In this document: positions 54,203 through 63,253 of the stretch, one piece after another
How positions within the stretch are numbered: the first letter of the stretch is position 1
Layout of the letters: every line of letters starts with the position of its first letter
From: Chromera velia
Lineage: Eukaryota > Sar > Chromeraceae
NCBI GenBank assembly: GCA_018398765.1
Contig: JAHBMJ010005956.1
Span: 1-63,253 of the forward strand
DNA length: 63,253 bases
Direction: 5' to 3'
The notes under the pieces: generated by a model
Database searches by the model: none
What the model was told of the DNA's origin: nothing
The model's input: the letters and a program-made list of their open reading frames with translations, nothing else
Made by a program: the position numbers and the translations under genes

Positions 54203-55320
54203 CATGCCTCCGTATCCATCCTGGATGCATTTCTTTCATCTTCTCTTTTCTTCTCTCAGGTTTGTGGAGGAACTGGAACGGAGACGGGAGACTGACCAGA
54301 AGGCTTCGGAGGAGCTCCCCCCCCCCCTTTTCCCCACAGACCCCAAAGACCAAATGTCCTCTACTCCCTCCCTCCCTCCTGCACCCGCAGATGACTTCGA
54401 GGAACAGGCAAAGGGGGAGGAACCTGAAGCCTGCCCGGTGGACTCCGAGAAAACCGAAATTGTTGTCGCATCACGAACAAAATCCACAGAGAAGAAAAAG
54501 AAACACGCCGAGAAGCAGAAAGAGAACCCAACCGACACAACAGAAAACCCCCAAGTCGCTCCATTCCCAACATCCATCGCTGAGTTCATCAACCTCAAGG
54601 ATGTCCGTGGTTGTTCTGCCCTGCACTACGCAGCCAAGAGGGGTGACAGGAGATTCTGCAGAGTGTTGCTCGACATGGGCGCAGACGTTACGGCAAAGAC
54701 CTGCGCAGGCAACACGCCCACCTCTCTCGCACACAAGGTCTGTCTGTCAGACACTTTCCTTCGAGGTTGTTGGATGAAATCACAACGGCAGGCAGGCAGG
54801 CAGGCAACAAACAAGTATTTATTTAAAGCTCAAGAATTCTCTCACTTTTTTTCACTCAAACGAATGGTCTTCTCATTCGAACGAAGGGTCTGCGCTTTTT
54901 CTCCCTCTCCCTCTCTTTCTATCTCTATCCTCCGTCAATCAATCTCTTTTTGTCCATCTGCACGAGGGATCTTCTTCCAGATCCTGTGGTCGGATTTCAC
55001 TGATGCACGAATCACCATGTAACACAATCTAAAAAAAAAAAAACAGCAATCCTCCGATGGTCTGTCGTCTTTCGTCAAATCCGTAAAGAATCTCTCATGT
55101 GGAGTAGTGTTTGAGCCTCCGTCCGTGATTGCACCTCGGCAGCCACCAAATCTCTTTCTGCAGGCCGTCAAAGAAGAAGCTCATTTCAATTTTGGCTTTC
55201 TTTCTGACAATGAATGGAGGGAGGCCCTTTCTTGCATGTTCGCAGCACGGACACGACGATGTTGCCCTGATGCTTCGAGAGAGGAGTGTGGCTGCATCGG
55301 GAGGTGTGAGGGGATGGGTG
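51897..55320 (+). CDS. Ankyrin-repeat protein
   Basis: Exons 51897-52095, 52542-52735, 53147-53586 and 54260-54737 join in phase. The first 40 residues are Lys-rich (KEKKKKGTHQKKNRKN). Ankyrin repeats follow: LALILSAGADPNSLS, NAEMLLRANADPNLPSQDG, RLLLKYKANANCAFLKGVTA, MLEVLLTNGADVNARDSFGQ, GQTMAHFAGGCGNISLMEWF, then a 115-residue charged linker, and CSALHYAAKRGDRRFCRVLL with GADVTAKTCAGNTPTSLAHK. Another repeat lies within 55164-55320 (ACSQHGHDDVALMLRER), but two overlapping frames are plausible there and the join is not settled. A possible last exon, 56223-56265 (VSPRSLPEYMRLY, TGA), lies beyond the 55578-55753 gap. It is a protein-binding scaffold; the partner is unknown. It is a different gene from the ankyrin gene at 4183-6242. 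Confidence 0.8.
54060..54200. repeat. GAAA then GA tract in ankyrin-gene intron
   Basis: (GAAA)n followed by (GA)n in the intron before the fourth exon, preceded by (TTCC)n at 54000-54040. Confidence 0.9.
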
Positions 55321-55574
55321 TCTCTGATGATGTCCTCGCCTCCTCTGGTCCTGGTCCTCATTCTCTTTCTCGGGGGGCTGCTCCTCTCGTCAGTCTGTTC
55401 GTTTCTTTCCTTCCTTCCTTCCTTCCTTCCTTTCTGTTCTCTTTCTGACACTTTCTTTCTTTATTTTTTTCCTTCCTTTCTGTCTGTCTGTCTGTCTTCC
55501 TTCCTTCCTTCCTTCCTGTTGTCTTCCTTTCTTTCATCGAGTTTCTTCGCACCTTGGCGTGTTGGGGGAGGGGG

Positions 55575-55753
55575 NGTNNNNNNNNNNNNNNNNNNNNNNN
55601 NNNNNNNNNNNNNNNNNNNNNNNNNNNNNNNNNNNNNNNNNNNNNNNNNNNNNNNNNNNNNNNNNNNNNNNNNNNNNNNNNNNNNNNNNNNNNNNNNNNN
55701 NNNNNNNNNNNNNNNNNNNNNNNNNNNNNNNNNNNNNNNNNNNNNNNNNNNNN
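55575..55753. other. Assembly gap (single N at 55575, 176 N from 55578)
   Basis: N run flanked by a G run on the left and (GA)n on the right, inside the ankyrin-gene region. An exon could be hidden here. The flanks, 55400-55560 and 55780-56000, are TTCC/TCTG repeats. Confidence 0.99.
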
Positions 55754-56639
55754 AGAAAGAAAAAGAGAGAGAGAGAGAGAAAGAAAGAGAGAGAGAGGGG
55801 ATGAAGTGGATTGTCCTGCCTTGTTGGGGTCCTGTGTTATTTTCTTTCTGCCTTTGTTGATTTCCCATTTCCTTCCGTCTCCCCTCCCATTCTCCTTCCT
55901 TCCTTCCTTCCGTCCTTCCCTCCTCCCTTCCGTCCGTCCTTCCTTCCTTTTGTTTTCTTTGTACCTTTATTGATTGCCCATTTCCTTCCCTCCGTCTCCC
56001 CCCACATGCATTATCCTTCCTTGGATTTCGCTGCAAGGCCTCTCTCTGCTCTGAATGATCTCTGGGAAGGGATGTGTATTCATTCTATCCTCCTGCTGGT
56101 GTTCTTTTTCTATTTGTTTGACTGAAAATGAACAACGAAGAAGCACTTCCTTTCTACACATCATGGTTCTTCCTGACTGTGCACCTACGGTCTTTTTGTC
56201 ATTAATGCTCCAACTGCATGCAGAGTAAGTCCTCGCAGTCTTCCAGAGTACATGAGGCTCTACTGAACTAGGGCGCTGCTACCAAAGGATTCTGATGACA
56301 GCTCGATCAGACACCCCCGTTCGCCCTGGTCTCTTTTCGGAGGCGGTGCAATCTTCCAGATCCACGGAAGGGGGCCGGTGGCGGTGTTTTTTTTTTTTTT
56401 ACTCTGTAGGGCGGGTGTGAGGAGAGGGTCGGGTTTTGTCATGGGAGAATTGGATAACTCCCTTCTGTTCTAGCATCCGATCGATTCTCTCACATGCATG
56501 GAATGTTCAGAAGGCTTTCCCCCGCACAGAATCGAGGCTTCGCAAAGTGGAGGTGTTCAGGGATTGCCTAGGGGATTGTGCAGAGAGAAGGGTTCATTTC
56601 TAGATTCATTGAAGCCAAAGACGAAAGAAAACCTATGAT

Positions 56640-57946
56640 CGAAAGCAATAAAAAATAATCTCTCGTATCGAGTCGAAACCTACGTCATAACGTCATAAAA
56701 TAAAAAGCACATTACTTGCGCACTGATCCACTGATTTTTTGTATAATGACTGTACAGACTGCGTTTTATTATCAACTGTTGTAGCAAATGAATAAAATTG
56801 TTACACAGTATAAATTGCTCAATGTCAAGATTTTTCTAATTTTTTTTATAACATTCAATTAAACAGGAGCCATTTGAAGTTGCTTGCATGTTTAATAGTG
56901 CATATCATTTTTAAAAAAATGATAATAAAAGAACTAGCAAAAAAATATTTACGTATAGTTTGACTAGCGTGTCCTGACTTACCGAACGCTAGACTCCTAT
57001 TATGGGCCGATGGCGATGGCGTATGATGATGATAATAACTAGTAGTTTGATAACTTTTTAAGATAATTAAAGAAATCAATAAAACATTGCACAATATATA
57101 TGGTATGATAGCTTGCATAAATAGTTGAAAATGCTATACTAGATTTATAGTATAACAAGTCAATGATTTTTTTAAAACTGCGTTGGATTCCTAATGTATG
57201 ATTTTATCTAAAATCTAATCTAAAATTTTATTAACTACTTGATTATTTAAATTCCTGTTAACTCTAAAATTTTTGATTTAATTATTTTGACTCAATCACG
57301 GTTGATTCTCCGGTTGAAAATTGTGGACTGAATGAATAAAAGACTTGGACATACATCAGAAGTTCGTCTTCCGGGACAAACAAGAAAGCCATGCTCATCA
57401 TATGAATTCCACTTCCTCAATCGGATAGACAGATATCAATCCAACTGACAAGGAGACTTTGAATCCAGCATTACTGGATAGGTTCGATTCAACCGTTCAA
57501 ATCATGCACTGGTTAAGCAGTTGGATCCGAGGCATGCAGGTTTACATGTATACACGTAGATGCATGCAGGAAGTTCGGGTTAATCACATGCAAGTATAGT
57601 AAGCAATAGAGTCAGCAGTGTCTCAGCCCTGTATGTATAATTCAGCAGTAAGCTTGGATGCAAACGGCTGGCAAAAGATCATCGGAGGCGCGCTCAAGCA
57701 CCCACATGACTCAAGTTAATTCTATTACATGCAAACATATAGTCAGAAATGTAAGTTGAGTGAACAGTACATGTGGAGGCATCAGAAGAATAGTTGTATG
57801 CATGGGAAACTGGCGGGAAGCCAACACGCGTTTGGAAATCTGGGGACTGCTTGAGTGCCTCTGGCTCGGATTATGTAGGCTGCTTAGCCAAGCTTGAACC
57901 CGGCGAAGTCATCAAGCTTTGGGAAGTTGAAAGGAGGGGTATCCTT
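56640..57946. other. AT-rich island
   Basis: AT-rich sequence without an exon I can support. It contains the GAT-tailed repeat at 56982-57034. The part from 57300 to 57946 is less AT-rich and also shows no gene. Confidence 0.55.
56982..57034 (+). repeat. GAT-tailed dispersed repeat, copy B
   Basis: CCGAACGCTAGACTCCTA, then GGGCCGATGGCGATGGCGTA and a GATGATGATAA tail. The inverted CCTA/TGGG pair is weaker than in the other copies. Confidence 0.8.
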
Positions 57947-58995
57947 CTAGCAGTCACCCGACTTAGGGGTGTAGGGCTTCTTGGTCTTGTCCAGTGTCTC
58001 ATGGATCTCGTTCACTTTCATATGCAGTGTATCCAGCCTGAGGTTGGCACTAATCTTGTCAACCTGCATTGCGGTCTCGACCACAGTCTCATTGATCATG
58101 CCCACGGTCGTTTTGAGCATGTCGACATGTACATACATTTTGATATCTATCTGGGTCAGTGCACTGGTGTCAGCACAGAGCACGGTGACGTCCTCGATCT
58201 GGAAAATGTCCTCGGGAGAAAGGCCAGTATGCTGTGTAAATTGGACCGAGTTGAAGACATCTCTGTTGGGCGCTTGGCTGCCGGTAACAAAGCCAATGAA
58301 GCGGACCTCCGATCCGTCGTCCTTGGTGTTTTAAAATTGCAAGGCCCCCTGGGGAACGTTCTGAGTGAAAACTTGGCCAAGGTCATAAACAAACCGACAC
58401 CATTGGGAGGTGCAGTGTTGATGCCACGGAAGTTGAAGGCAATGGCACGGGCGTCATACCCCAGATTGAGGATAGGTGCACACCCCTTACCGTCGTTCAT
58501 GCACAGACGAATGTCTCTGCCACGAGGGCCAGACTTCTGGTGGTTGAAGCAGCCGTTGCCGCCGCCTGCATATAGATAGAGATTCAGAGCAACACTTTAT
58601 ACAGAGTTACACAAACCTATACAAGAGATGTCAGACCAAGTTGGCAGGCTCTCCTTTAGCAGCCGCAAGCAGCCGGAAGCATGCATTCTGAATGAATAAG
58701 TTTCTTTACCTGTGTTAGAATGCTTGATAAACCAGAGAAGGACCTTAGAAAAGAAGATGCCGTTGACGGTTTCGGTCTCACGGATGCCGTCAAAGAGCTC
58801 TGTCTTGAACTGGAACTTCGTCACGTTAATGGAGCCAGTGCTAGTGGCCTAGCTGATCCAGGCTGCACACTGCTACCCATTGAAGGCATCAATCTTGGCA
58901 GCATTGGTTCTGCCGGCGAGGAATCTCCATACGGTGTTTGCATTAGCAACACAAGCAACAGTTGCTGCGATAGCAAGGCCGAGCTTTTGTATGTT
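57947..58995 (-). pseudogene. Decayed gene of unknown family
   Basis: Minus-strand coding-like sequence. 58991-58870 reads KLGLAIAATVACVANANTVW and on to AKIDAFNG, then TAG. A second TAG follows 7 codons later, and the same frame continues through VTKFQFKTELFDGIRETETV to a GTAAAG donor near 58710. After a TGCAG acceptor near 58568, the sequence GPRGRDIRLCMNDGKGCAPI and YDARAIAFNFRGINTAPPNG follows. A frame change and a TAA lie around 58340-58375. Then comes DVFNSVQFTQHTGLSPEDIF, and the 3' end is rich in Asp/Lys/Thr (VNEIHETLDKTKKPYTPKSG, TAG at 57947). Two TAG, one TAA and a frameshift argue for a pseudogene or a mobile-element remnant. It abuts the truncated retroelement. Confidence 0.5.
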
Positions 58996-59296
58996 GTCTA
59001 GATAATACTTTTCACTAGAACGAAACAAGGGGGAGGGGATGTAGAATGGATGTAGATGAAGGCATAGACTTTTGGCTAGACTTTTGGTGCGACCTAGAGG
59101 ACCTGGGACCCAAAAAGGGAGTCTATCCTGTGGTAAGAGACGGAAAGACATGGATGATAGTAAAAGGAGGAAAAGAATGGGTAGAGAGAGTAAGGGAGAA
59201 GCTAAAGGAAAAGGGCTTGAAAATTGATGTGACAGTCACTGTGGAGGGGAGAAGATATTTGGGGGTGTAGGTGGAAATAAAAGAGGGAGAAAGACG

Positions 59297-59322
59297 TTAG
59301 TTAGTTAGTTAGTTAGTTAGTT
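59297..59322. repeat. TTAG tetranucleotide repeat
   Basis: About six TTAG units at the left border of the insertion inside the retroelement. Confidence 0.9.
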
Positions 59323-59415
59323 AGAGAATGTTTAACCCCAGTTGGAGCGCTAAGCTCCCGGGCGGCATATATATGCATGGTTGTTGTTTGTTAAGTCATC
59401 GGTGGAGTTGATTAG

Positions 59416-59856
59416 TTAATCACTTTCTAAAATAGGGAGACAGGCATCAAAGAGACAGACCGGATGCGAGCGTAAAAGCGATTGAATGACATTACGGATA
59501 AAAAGTTCAGATGTACTTGCACCGGGGAATGGATATTTATAATTATTTGAATTAATAGATTTCAGCTCAGCCAGGCAGTGCAGGAATTCTTTTTCATCCA
59601 GCCACTTAGCACATGAAGAAAGTTTATGCATGAAGTCATCAATATACCGAATACAAGAGTCATGTACACAGAGTTTGTGGTCGCTACATTCAATAGACAG
59701 AGCACTGCTTTCGCCTTGTGGGTTAAATGAGAGCAGATGTAAAAAACCGAACAGAGAGCCGTCGGTTACTGTGAGAGCAGATCGAGGGAGGGCAGAAAAG
59801 GAGTAGAGACTAGAGGCGGATTTGTTATAAAGAAGAAATACAAACATTACTTGCAA
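59416..59856 (-). CDS. ORF with a YIDD motif inside the retroelement insertion
   Basis: A 146-codon minus-strand ORF. It contains HDSCIRYIDDFMHKL; the R-Y-x-D-D arrangement is the metal-binding motif of many reverse transcriptases. It continues AKWLDEKEFLHCLAELKSIN. The rest is not recognisable to me, and conserved RT blocks before the motif are missing or divergent. It could be a fragment of a second, oppositely oriented retroelement or chance. Confidence 0.35.
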   Translation of the reverse strand: MQVMFVFLLYNKSASSLYSFSALPRSALTVTDGSLFGFLHLLSFNPQGESSALSIECSDHKLCVHDSCIRYIDDFMHKLSSCAKWLDEKEFLHCLAELKSINSNNYKYPFPGASTSELFIRNVIQSLLRSHPVCLFDACLPILESD

Positions 59857-61209
59857 AAAAAGGCAGAGGAATAGAGGCTAGGAATGGAGGGCAGTGGTTA
59901 AGAGCTTTGTGGAGGTTGCAGAGAAATTTCCATACAAGGCTTATGCAGGATTGTACACGTCGCTACAGCAAGAGTGGACGTACATCTTGCGAGTATCCCC
60001 ACATGTAGCAGAACAGATAGGCCCAGTGGAGGAGGCATTAGCAAAGTCATTTCTCCCAGCCCTGGCAGGCACTGCCGGGCAGAGAAGTAAGTCGATGGGA
60101 ACGAAAAGCATAGAGAAAGCCAATAAGAAACGGAGGGATGGGAATCTTACCACCAACGGAGGCAACGGAAGCAGAAAATCCATACAGGACATCAAGAGAA
60201 GGGATGGCCAGGCTGCTGAGTGTACTTGAGAATGACAGACCGTACAGATGAATTTCAAAGCTTCATCAAAACAAGGTGAGAGAGGCAACAGTAGAGTATA
60301 AAAACAGGAAAGAGGGTTGGGTAGAGAGAACGTACAAAGAGTTGATAGAAGCTGTAGCAGCAGACAGAAGGGAAGCCTCGGTAGTTCAGATGCACGCGTT
60401 AACAAGACAGAAGGATGGATAGGCGGGTACGTGGCTGAATGTACTTCCTCGTGAAATAGATGATCTCGTTATTTCACAAGAAGATTTCCAAGATGCGCTT
60501 GCCCTGAGGTATAGTACCGATGTTCCAAATCTTCCTGCTAAATGTGATAGATATGGAGAAGAGTGGTCAGTAAGGCATGCAGAGCAATGTATGACCGGGG
60601 GGCTGATTCACTTGAGTGAATTGAGTGAAGCGATGGGGGAGGTGATAGAAAAGGTAGGACACAGGATAAGATATAATCCGATTATCAGGAGAGGGAAAAG
60701 GAAAAAAGGAGAAGAAAAGGAGGAAGAAGAGGTAAAAATTGACGGATTGGAAGGAGATTTGAGGGCATTGCCAAGGGTTTTTTTTTTCAAATTTAAAAAT
60801 AAAGAAACCATTGTGGGCACCAGAATGATAGACCATGATACAGGGTCGTACGGGGTCGTATTTGAACGAGGATGTAGAAATGACACTGGTAATGGTACAA
60901 GAGGGATAAGAAAAGAAAACATGGGGGGGCTTATAGAGAGAAAAGGTAGGATTTCTCACCATTGGTTACAACAGTTGACACAGTGATGGCTCCTGCTTTT
61001 TTGGCTGTGATTCGATGCACTGTGTGGAGGATTGCAAAGAAAACAGGAGCTAGAACAGCAAAAATAGCAGGAGCAGTAAAGGCAAAACTGCAGATGGCAG
61101 CGCTGAAGAGAGCATCGGCGTACATCAGATATGCGCGGGACAGAAGACTAGGACAGTTGAAGAAGAGCTTGATGTTGCTTACAATGGCAGGAGGAATCGC
61201 AGCTGTATA

Positions 61210-62935
61210 GGCCTCCAAAGAGGAGAGCGACTAGGCCTGAAGTGGCCTAGTATTTAACAAATAGTGGCAGACAGAGTGATTGATGAGAAACTAAGATTCA
61301 CTAGAAGCAAACACAAACTTAAGTAGATATATGTAAAAAAAAAAAGAATTTGTTCTCCGGAGAAAGCTCGACCTTTGCTGTACCGAACAGAGTGTTTGCT
61401 AGAGGCAGACATGCAGCTAGTGTACAGTCAAATCAAGAGTCGGCTATGAAATTAAGAGAATTTTGCCGGATCACCAAAATCGATCAAAGTGCATGCATTC
61501 AATTAACTAGGCATTCGGTTAACCGGTTTTCACTATAACCATTATAATCGGATAGCAAGTGCATACTGTTAGCAATCGAACATGTGCATGGCCCCGGCAG
61601 GTCGCGCTGCAGGTCATGGGCGGGGAGGGCCCAGGGGGCCAACCGGCACGGGAAGAAACAAAAAAAAAAATGCATTATTCCACGGTGATCAGATATCAGA
61701 AGACTGCAGAAGACATCATCAGGCAGGTCCCTGCCAGCTTGTACAATCCTCTCTAGAACTCTGCAATATCCAATAGAAGACCATAAGAGCTGACAATATG
61801 GTCATAGAGGCGCCGCACTGCTCTTTTTATAGTGATTGTCATCGTAAAAGGAAATTTAAAGGAATCCAGTGAGGATCATAAGGTCACTTGGAAAGAAAAT
61901 CTACCAAGTGAGAGTCTATGAGACTCAGCTATGTAGCTATACATAGCATAACAAAAGAATGCGACTTTAAATTTTTAAAAAGTGTTTGCCGCTAGATGTA
62001 ATAAAAAAAAAAATACAGATCGTTGTATCATTTCAACTTTATGATACCTAATTAAACAACTGCTTCACACTGACAAGCTATGTTCTGATAGTAAACCATA
62101 AGCCTACAGCAACCTAAAAATAGAACTCTTAAAATCGTGCGTTGCCACCGAACGCTAGATGCCTATTTATAGGCCGATGGCGATGGCGTATGATGATGAT
62201 GATGATAATTAATTTTTAATGAGGATTTACTTTCAGGTTTTGAAAATTGTAATGAACTTATTATACATTTGAATAATATTTTTAATAATAATGGTAATAT
62301 CCGGACTAGATCTGAAAAGTAATAGACTAAATTCTGACTAATAGTACATGTAGATTGACTCCTCAGCGACTTACATATATACACTGTGGGGCATATTTTG
62401 TGAACGTTAATTCAAAGTAATTTAAAGTTAGGCTTTTTAACAGCGCCGGCCCGTTCTATGTGTTTTAAAACTATTGCCGACGTATTGTGTTTAAAATTTT
62501 TGAAATGTTACCAGGAATGTTATTTAACTTTTGTTGAACGCCAATCCTGAAATTGAACGCTGCCAGACTGAGTGCATGCGGAATACTTTGACGATTCTTC
62601 TTCTTTTTTTGGGCCCACATCACTTCCCCCAGGCTCGAAGCCGCTCGATCTGAATTTGTTTAAATAATTTGTTTATTTTAGATAAAAGAGCTTTTTCCTG
62701 CTTTTGCGATAAAGAGGAAAGCAATCAAGCTCTTTTGATCAATCGCTGAGTCCTTCCGTTGATTTGCGTGCAATTGCACGCAAAGGAGAGAAAAAGGACG
62801 CAAGCCACTAATTGTCTCCCTCCCCCCTTTCCCACTTTTTAAAATTTTGTCGTCGCGACGGATCCCTTGACCTCTCTTCCTTTGCGCTTCTGTCCAGCTC
62901 TTTGTGTGATCACTCATTCAAAATTATTCATCCAT
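61210..62935. other. AT-rich, repeat-bearing spacer
   Basis: An 8-bp-stem hairpin (ACTAGGCC / GGCCTAGT) lies at 61230-61251, just after the retroelement. 61360-61780 is less AT-rich without a supported gene. The GAT-tailed repeat is at 62148-62208. No exon is evident up to 62935. Confidence 0.5.
62148..62208 (+). repeat. GAT-tailed dispersed repeat, copy C
   Basis: CCGAACGCTAGATGCCTA, an inverted GCCTA/TAGGC pair around TTTA, then GGCCGATGGCGATGGCGTAT and five GAT units. This is the best-preserved copy. Confidence 0.8.
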
Positions 62936-63054
62936 TCATTCATAATCAAAATCTGAGCCGTCCTCTTCCTCTGCGTCTGGCCGGAACTCCCTCTCCACGT
63001 GATGGAGAAGGTCACTCACAGGATCGTACAGAGCACTCGAACGACGCCTTCGCG
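62936..63054 (-). CDS. Last exon of a gene that continues beyond the right edge
   Basis: After a TGATGCAG acceptor (63055-63062 read on the minus strand) a 39-codon frame reads RRRRSSALYDPVSDLLHHVE and then an acidic tail, DAEEEDGSDFDYE, ending in TGA at 62936-62938. The exon is entered with two bases of a split codon. The rest of the gene would lie to the right of the window. The family cannot be determined from this exon. Confidence 0.45.
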
Positions 63055-63253
63055 CTGCATCAGGAGGGCAGACCGATCAGAGACAAAAATGAACATCGAC
63101 TGAAGATTGCGCATTCAAGTATCTAGCGAAGTCTTTTCTCCGAGAGGAACTTATTACACAGGGAAATGAAGATAAGTACGGAAGCAGAAGACAAACACAC
63201 AGATGTGCACACAAAAACACGATCGGCAGACAGATACACAGCAGCCCACTATG

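Larger units (their letters stand above)
59046..61209 (+). mobile_element. 5'-truncated non-LTR-type retroelement, decayed
   Basis: Pieces in order, all matching one reverse-transcriptase polyprotein type as I know it from invertebrate and protist genomes: 59046-59270, end of the RT domain (FWCDLEDLGPKKGVYP, GKTWMIVKGG, EGRRYLG); 59890-60090 (EKFPYKAYAGLYTSLQQEWT, LAKSFLPALAG); 60270-60420 (YKNRKEGWVERTYKELIEAV); 60425-60600 (WLNVLPREIDDLV, FQDALALRYSTDVPNLPAKC, RHAEQCMTGGL); 60620-60950; and 60962-61209 (KLQMAALKRASAYIRYARDR). Several stops and frameshifts separate them. 59297-59860 is an insertion between two normally adjacent blocks. The catalytic RT core is missing, so this copy is dead. 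Confidence 0.7.

Noticed and set aside
57480-57530. tRNA-like boxes (GGTTCGATTC and TGGTTAAGCAGTTGG)
   Set aside because: The B-box-like element comes before the A-box-like element and no cloverleaf forms.
57794-58579. Plus-strand 261-codon ORF
   Set aside because: Antisense of the decayed minus-strand gene, whose reading has better composition and splice signals.
32776-58900. Reassignment of TAA/TAG to glutamine
   Set aside because: Four in-frame TAA/TAG look replaceable by Gln, but roughly 3000 codons in the solid exons contain none besides the LRR one, and TAA ends the TTLL and LRR frames. Readthrough, error or decay is simpler.

Overview
This window is nuclear DNA from an intron-rich, microsatellite-laden unicellular eukaryote. 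Small exons (about 33-600 bp) are separated by introns full of TG/CA, GA and TTCC tracts. There are no bacterial-style operons, no CRISPR array, and no rRNA or tRNA gene that I could recognise. A cilium-type tubulin ligase, RNase-inhibitor-like leucine-rich repeats and ankyrin genes point to a flagellated protist. A chromerid-type alveolate alga is my best guess, but that is inference, not something the sequence proves. Multi-exon models were built by hand from protein similarity, AG|..|GT borders and agreement of splice phase; exons are listed in each entry.

Layout: 1-4180 is mostly non-coding (GC-rich start, three palindromic hairpins, long TG tracts). 4183-6242 (-) holds pieces of an ankyrin gene. 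It sits head-to-head with a gene for a protein I do not recognise, 6361-13791 (+). 14.7-15.4 kb is the first of several AT-rich, gene-free islands. 17.0-20.1 kb holds two copies of a 745-bp element with terminal inverted repeats around three tandem 520-bp units. 20.34-20.64 kb has a TATA-type promoter candidate, a GC hairpin, a 25-bp inverted repeat and a 37-codon ORF.

22574-23419 (-) encodes a probable secreted protein with a permuted papain-like His/Asn-Cys signature. 24216-31165 (+) is a 16-exon tubulin-tyrosine-ligase-like gene (TTLL9/TTLL1 type). 32046-36780 (-) is a 7-exon leucine-rich-repeat gene. It is divergent from 37888-40538 (+), a three-exon secreted protein with 14 tandem 20-23-residue repeats. 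44900-51008 (-) is a PLC-like phosphodiesterase of the AIM6 type with long low-complexity additions. 51897 to about 55.3 kb (+) is an ankyrin-repeat gene.

The right end is AT-rich and full of decayed elements: a broken gene of unknown family (57947-58995, -), then a 5'-truncated non-LTR-type retroelement (59046-61209, +) interrupted by an insert that carries an ORF with a YIDD motif. At the right edge is the acidic last exon of a minus-strand gene (62936-63054). Several AT-rich islands share a conserved block of about 55 bp ending in a (GAT)n tail, which is probably a dispersed repeat. The genes do not form one pathway; this is an ordinary gene neighbourhood with lineage-specific repeats.
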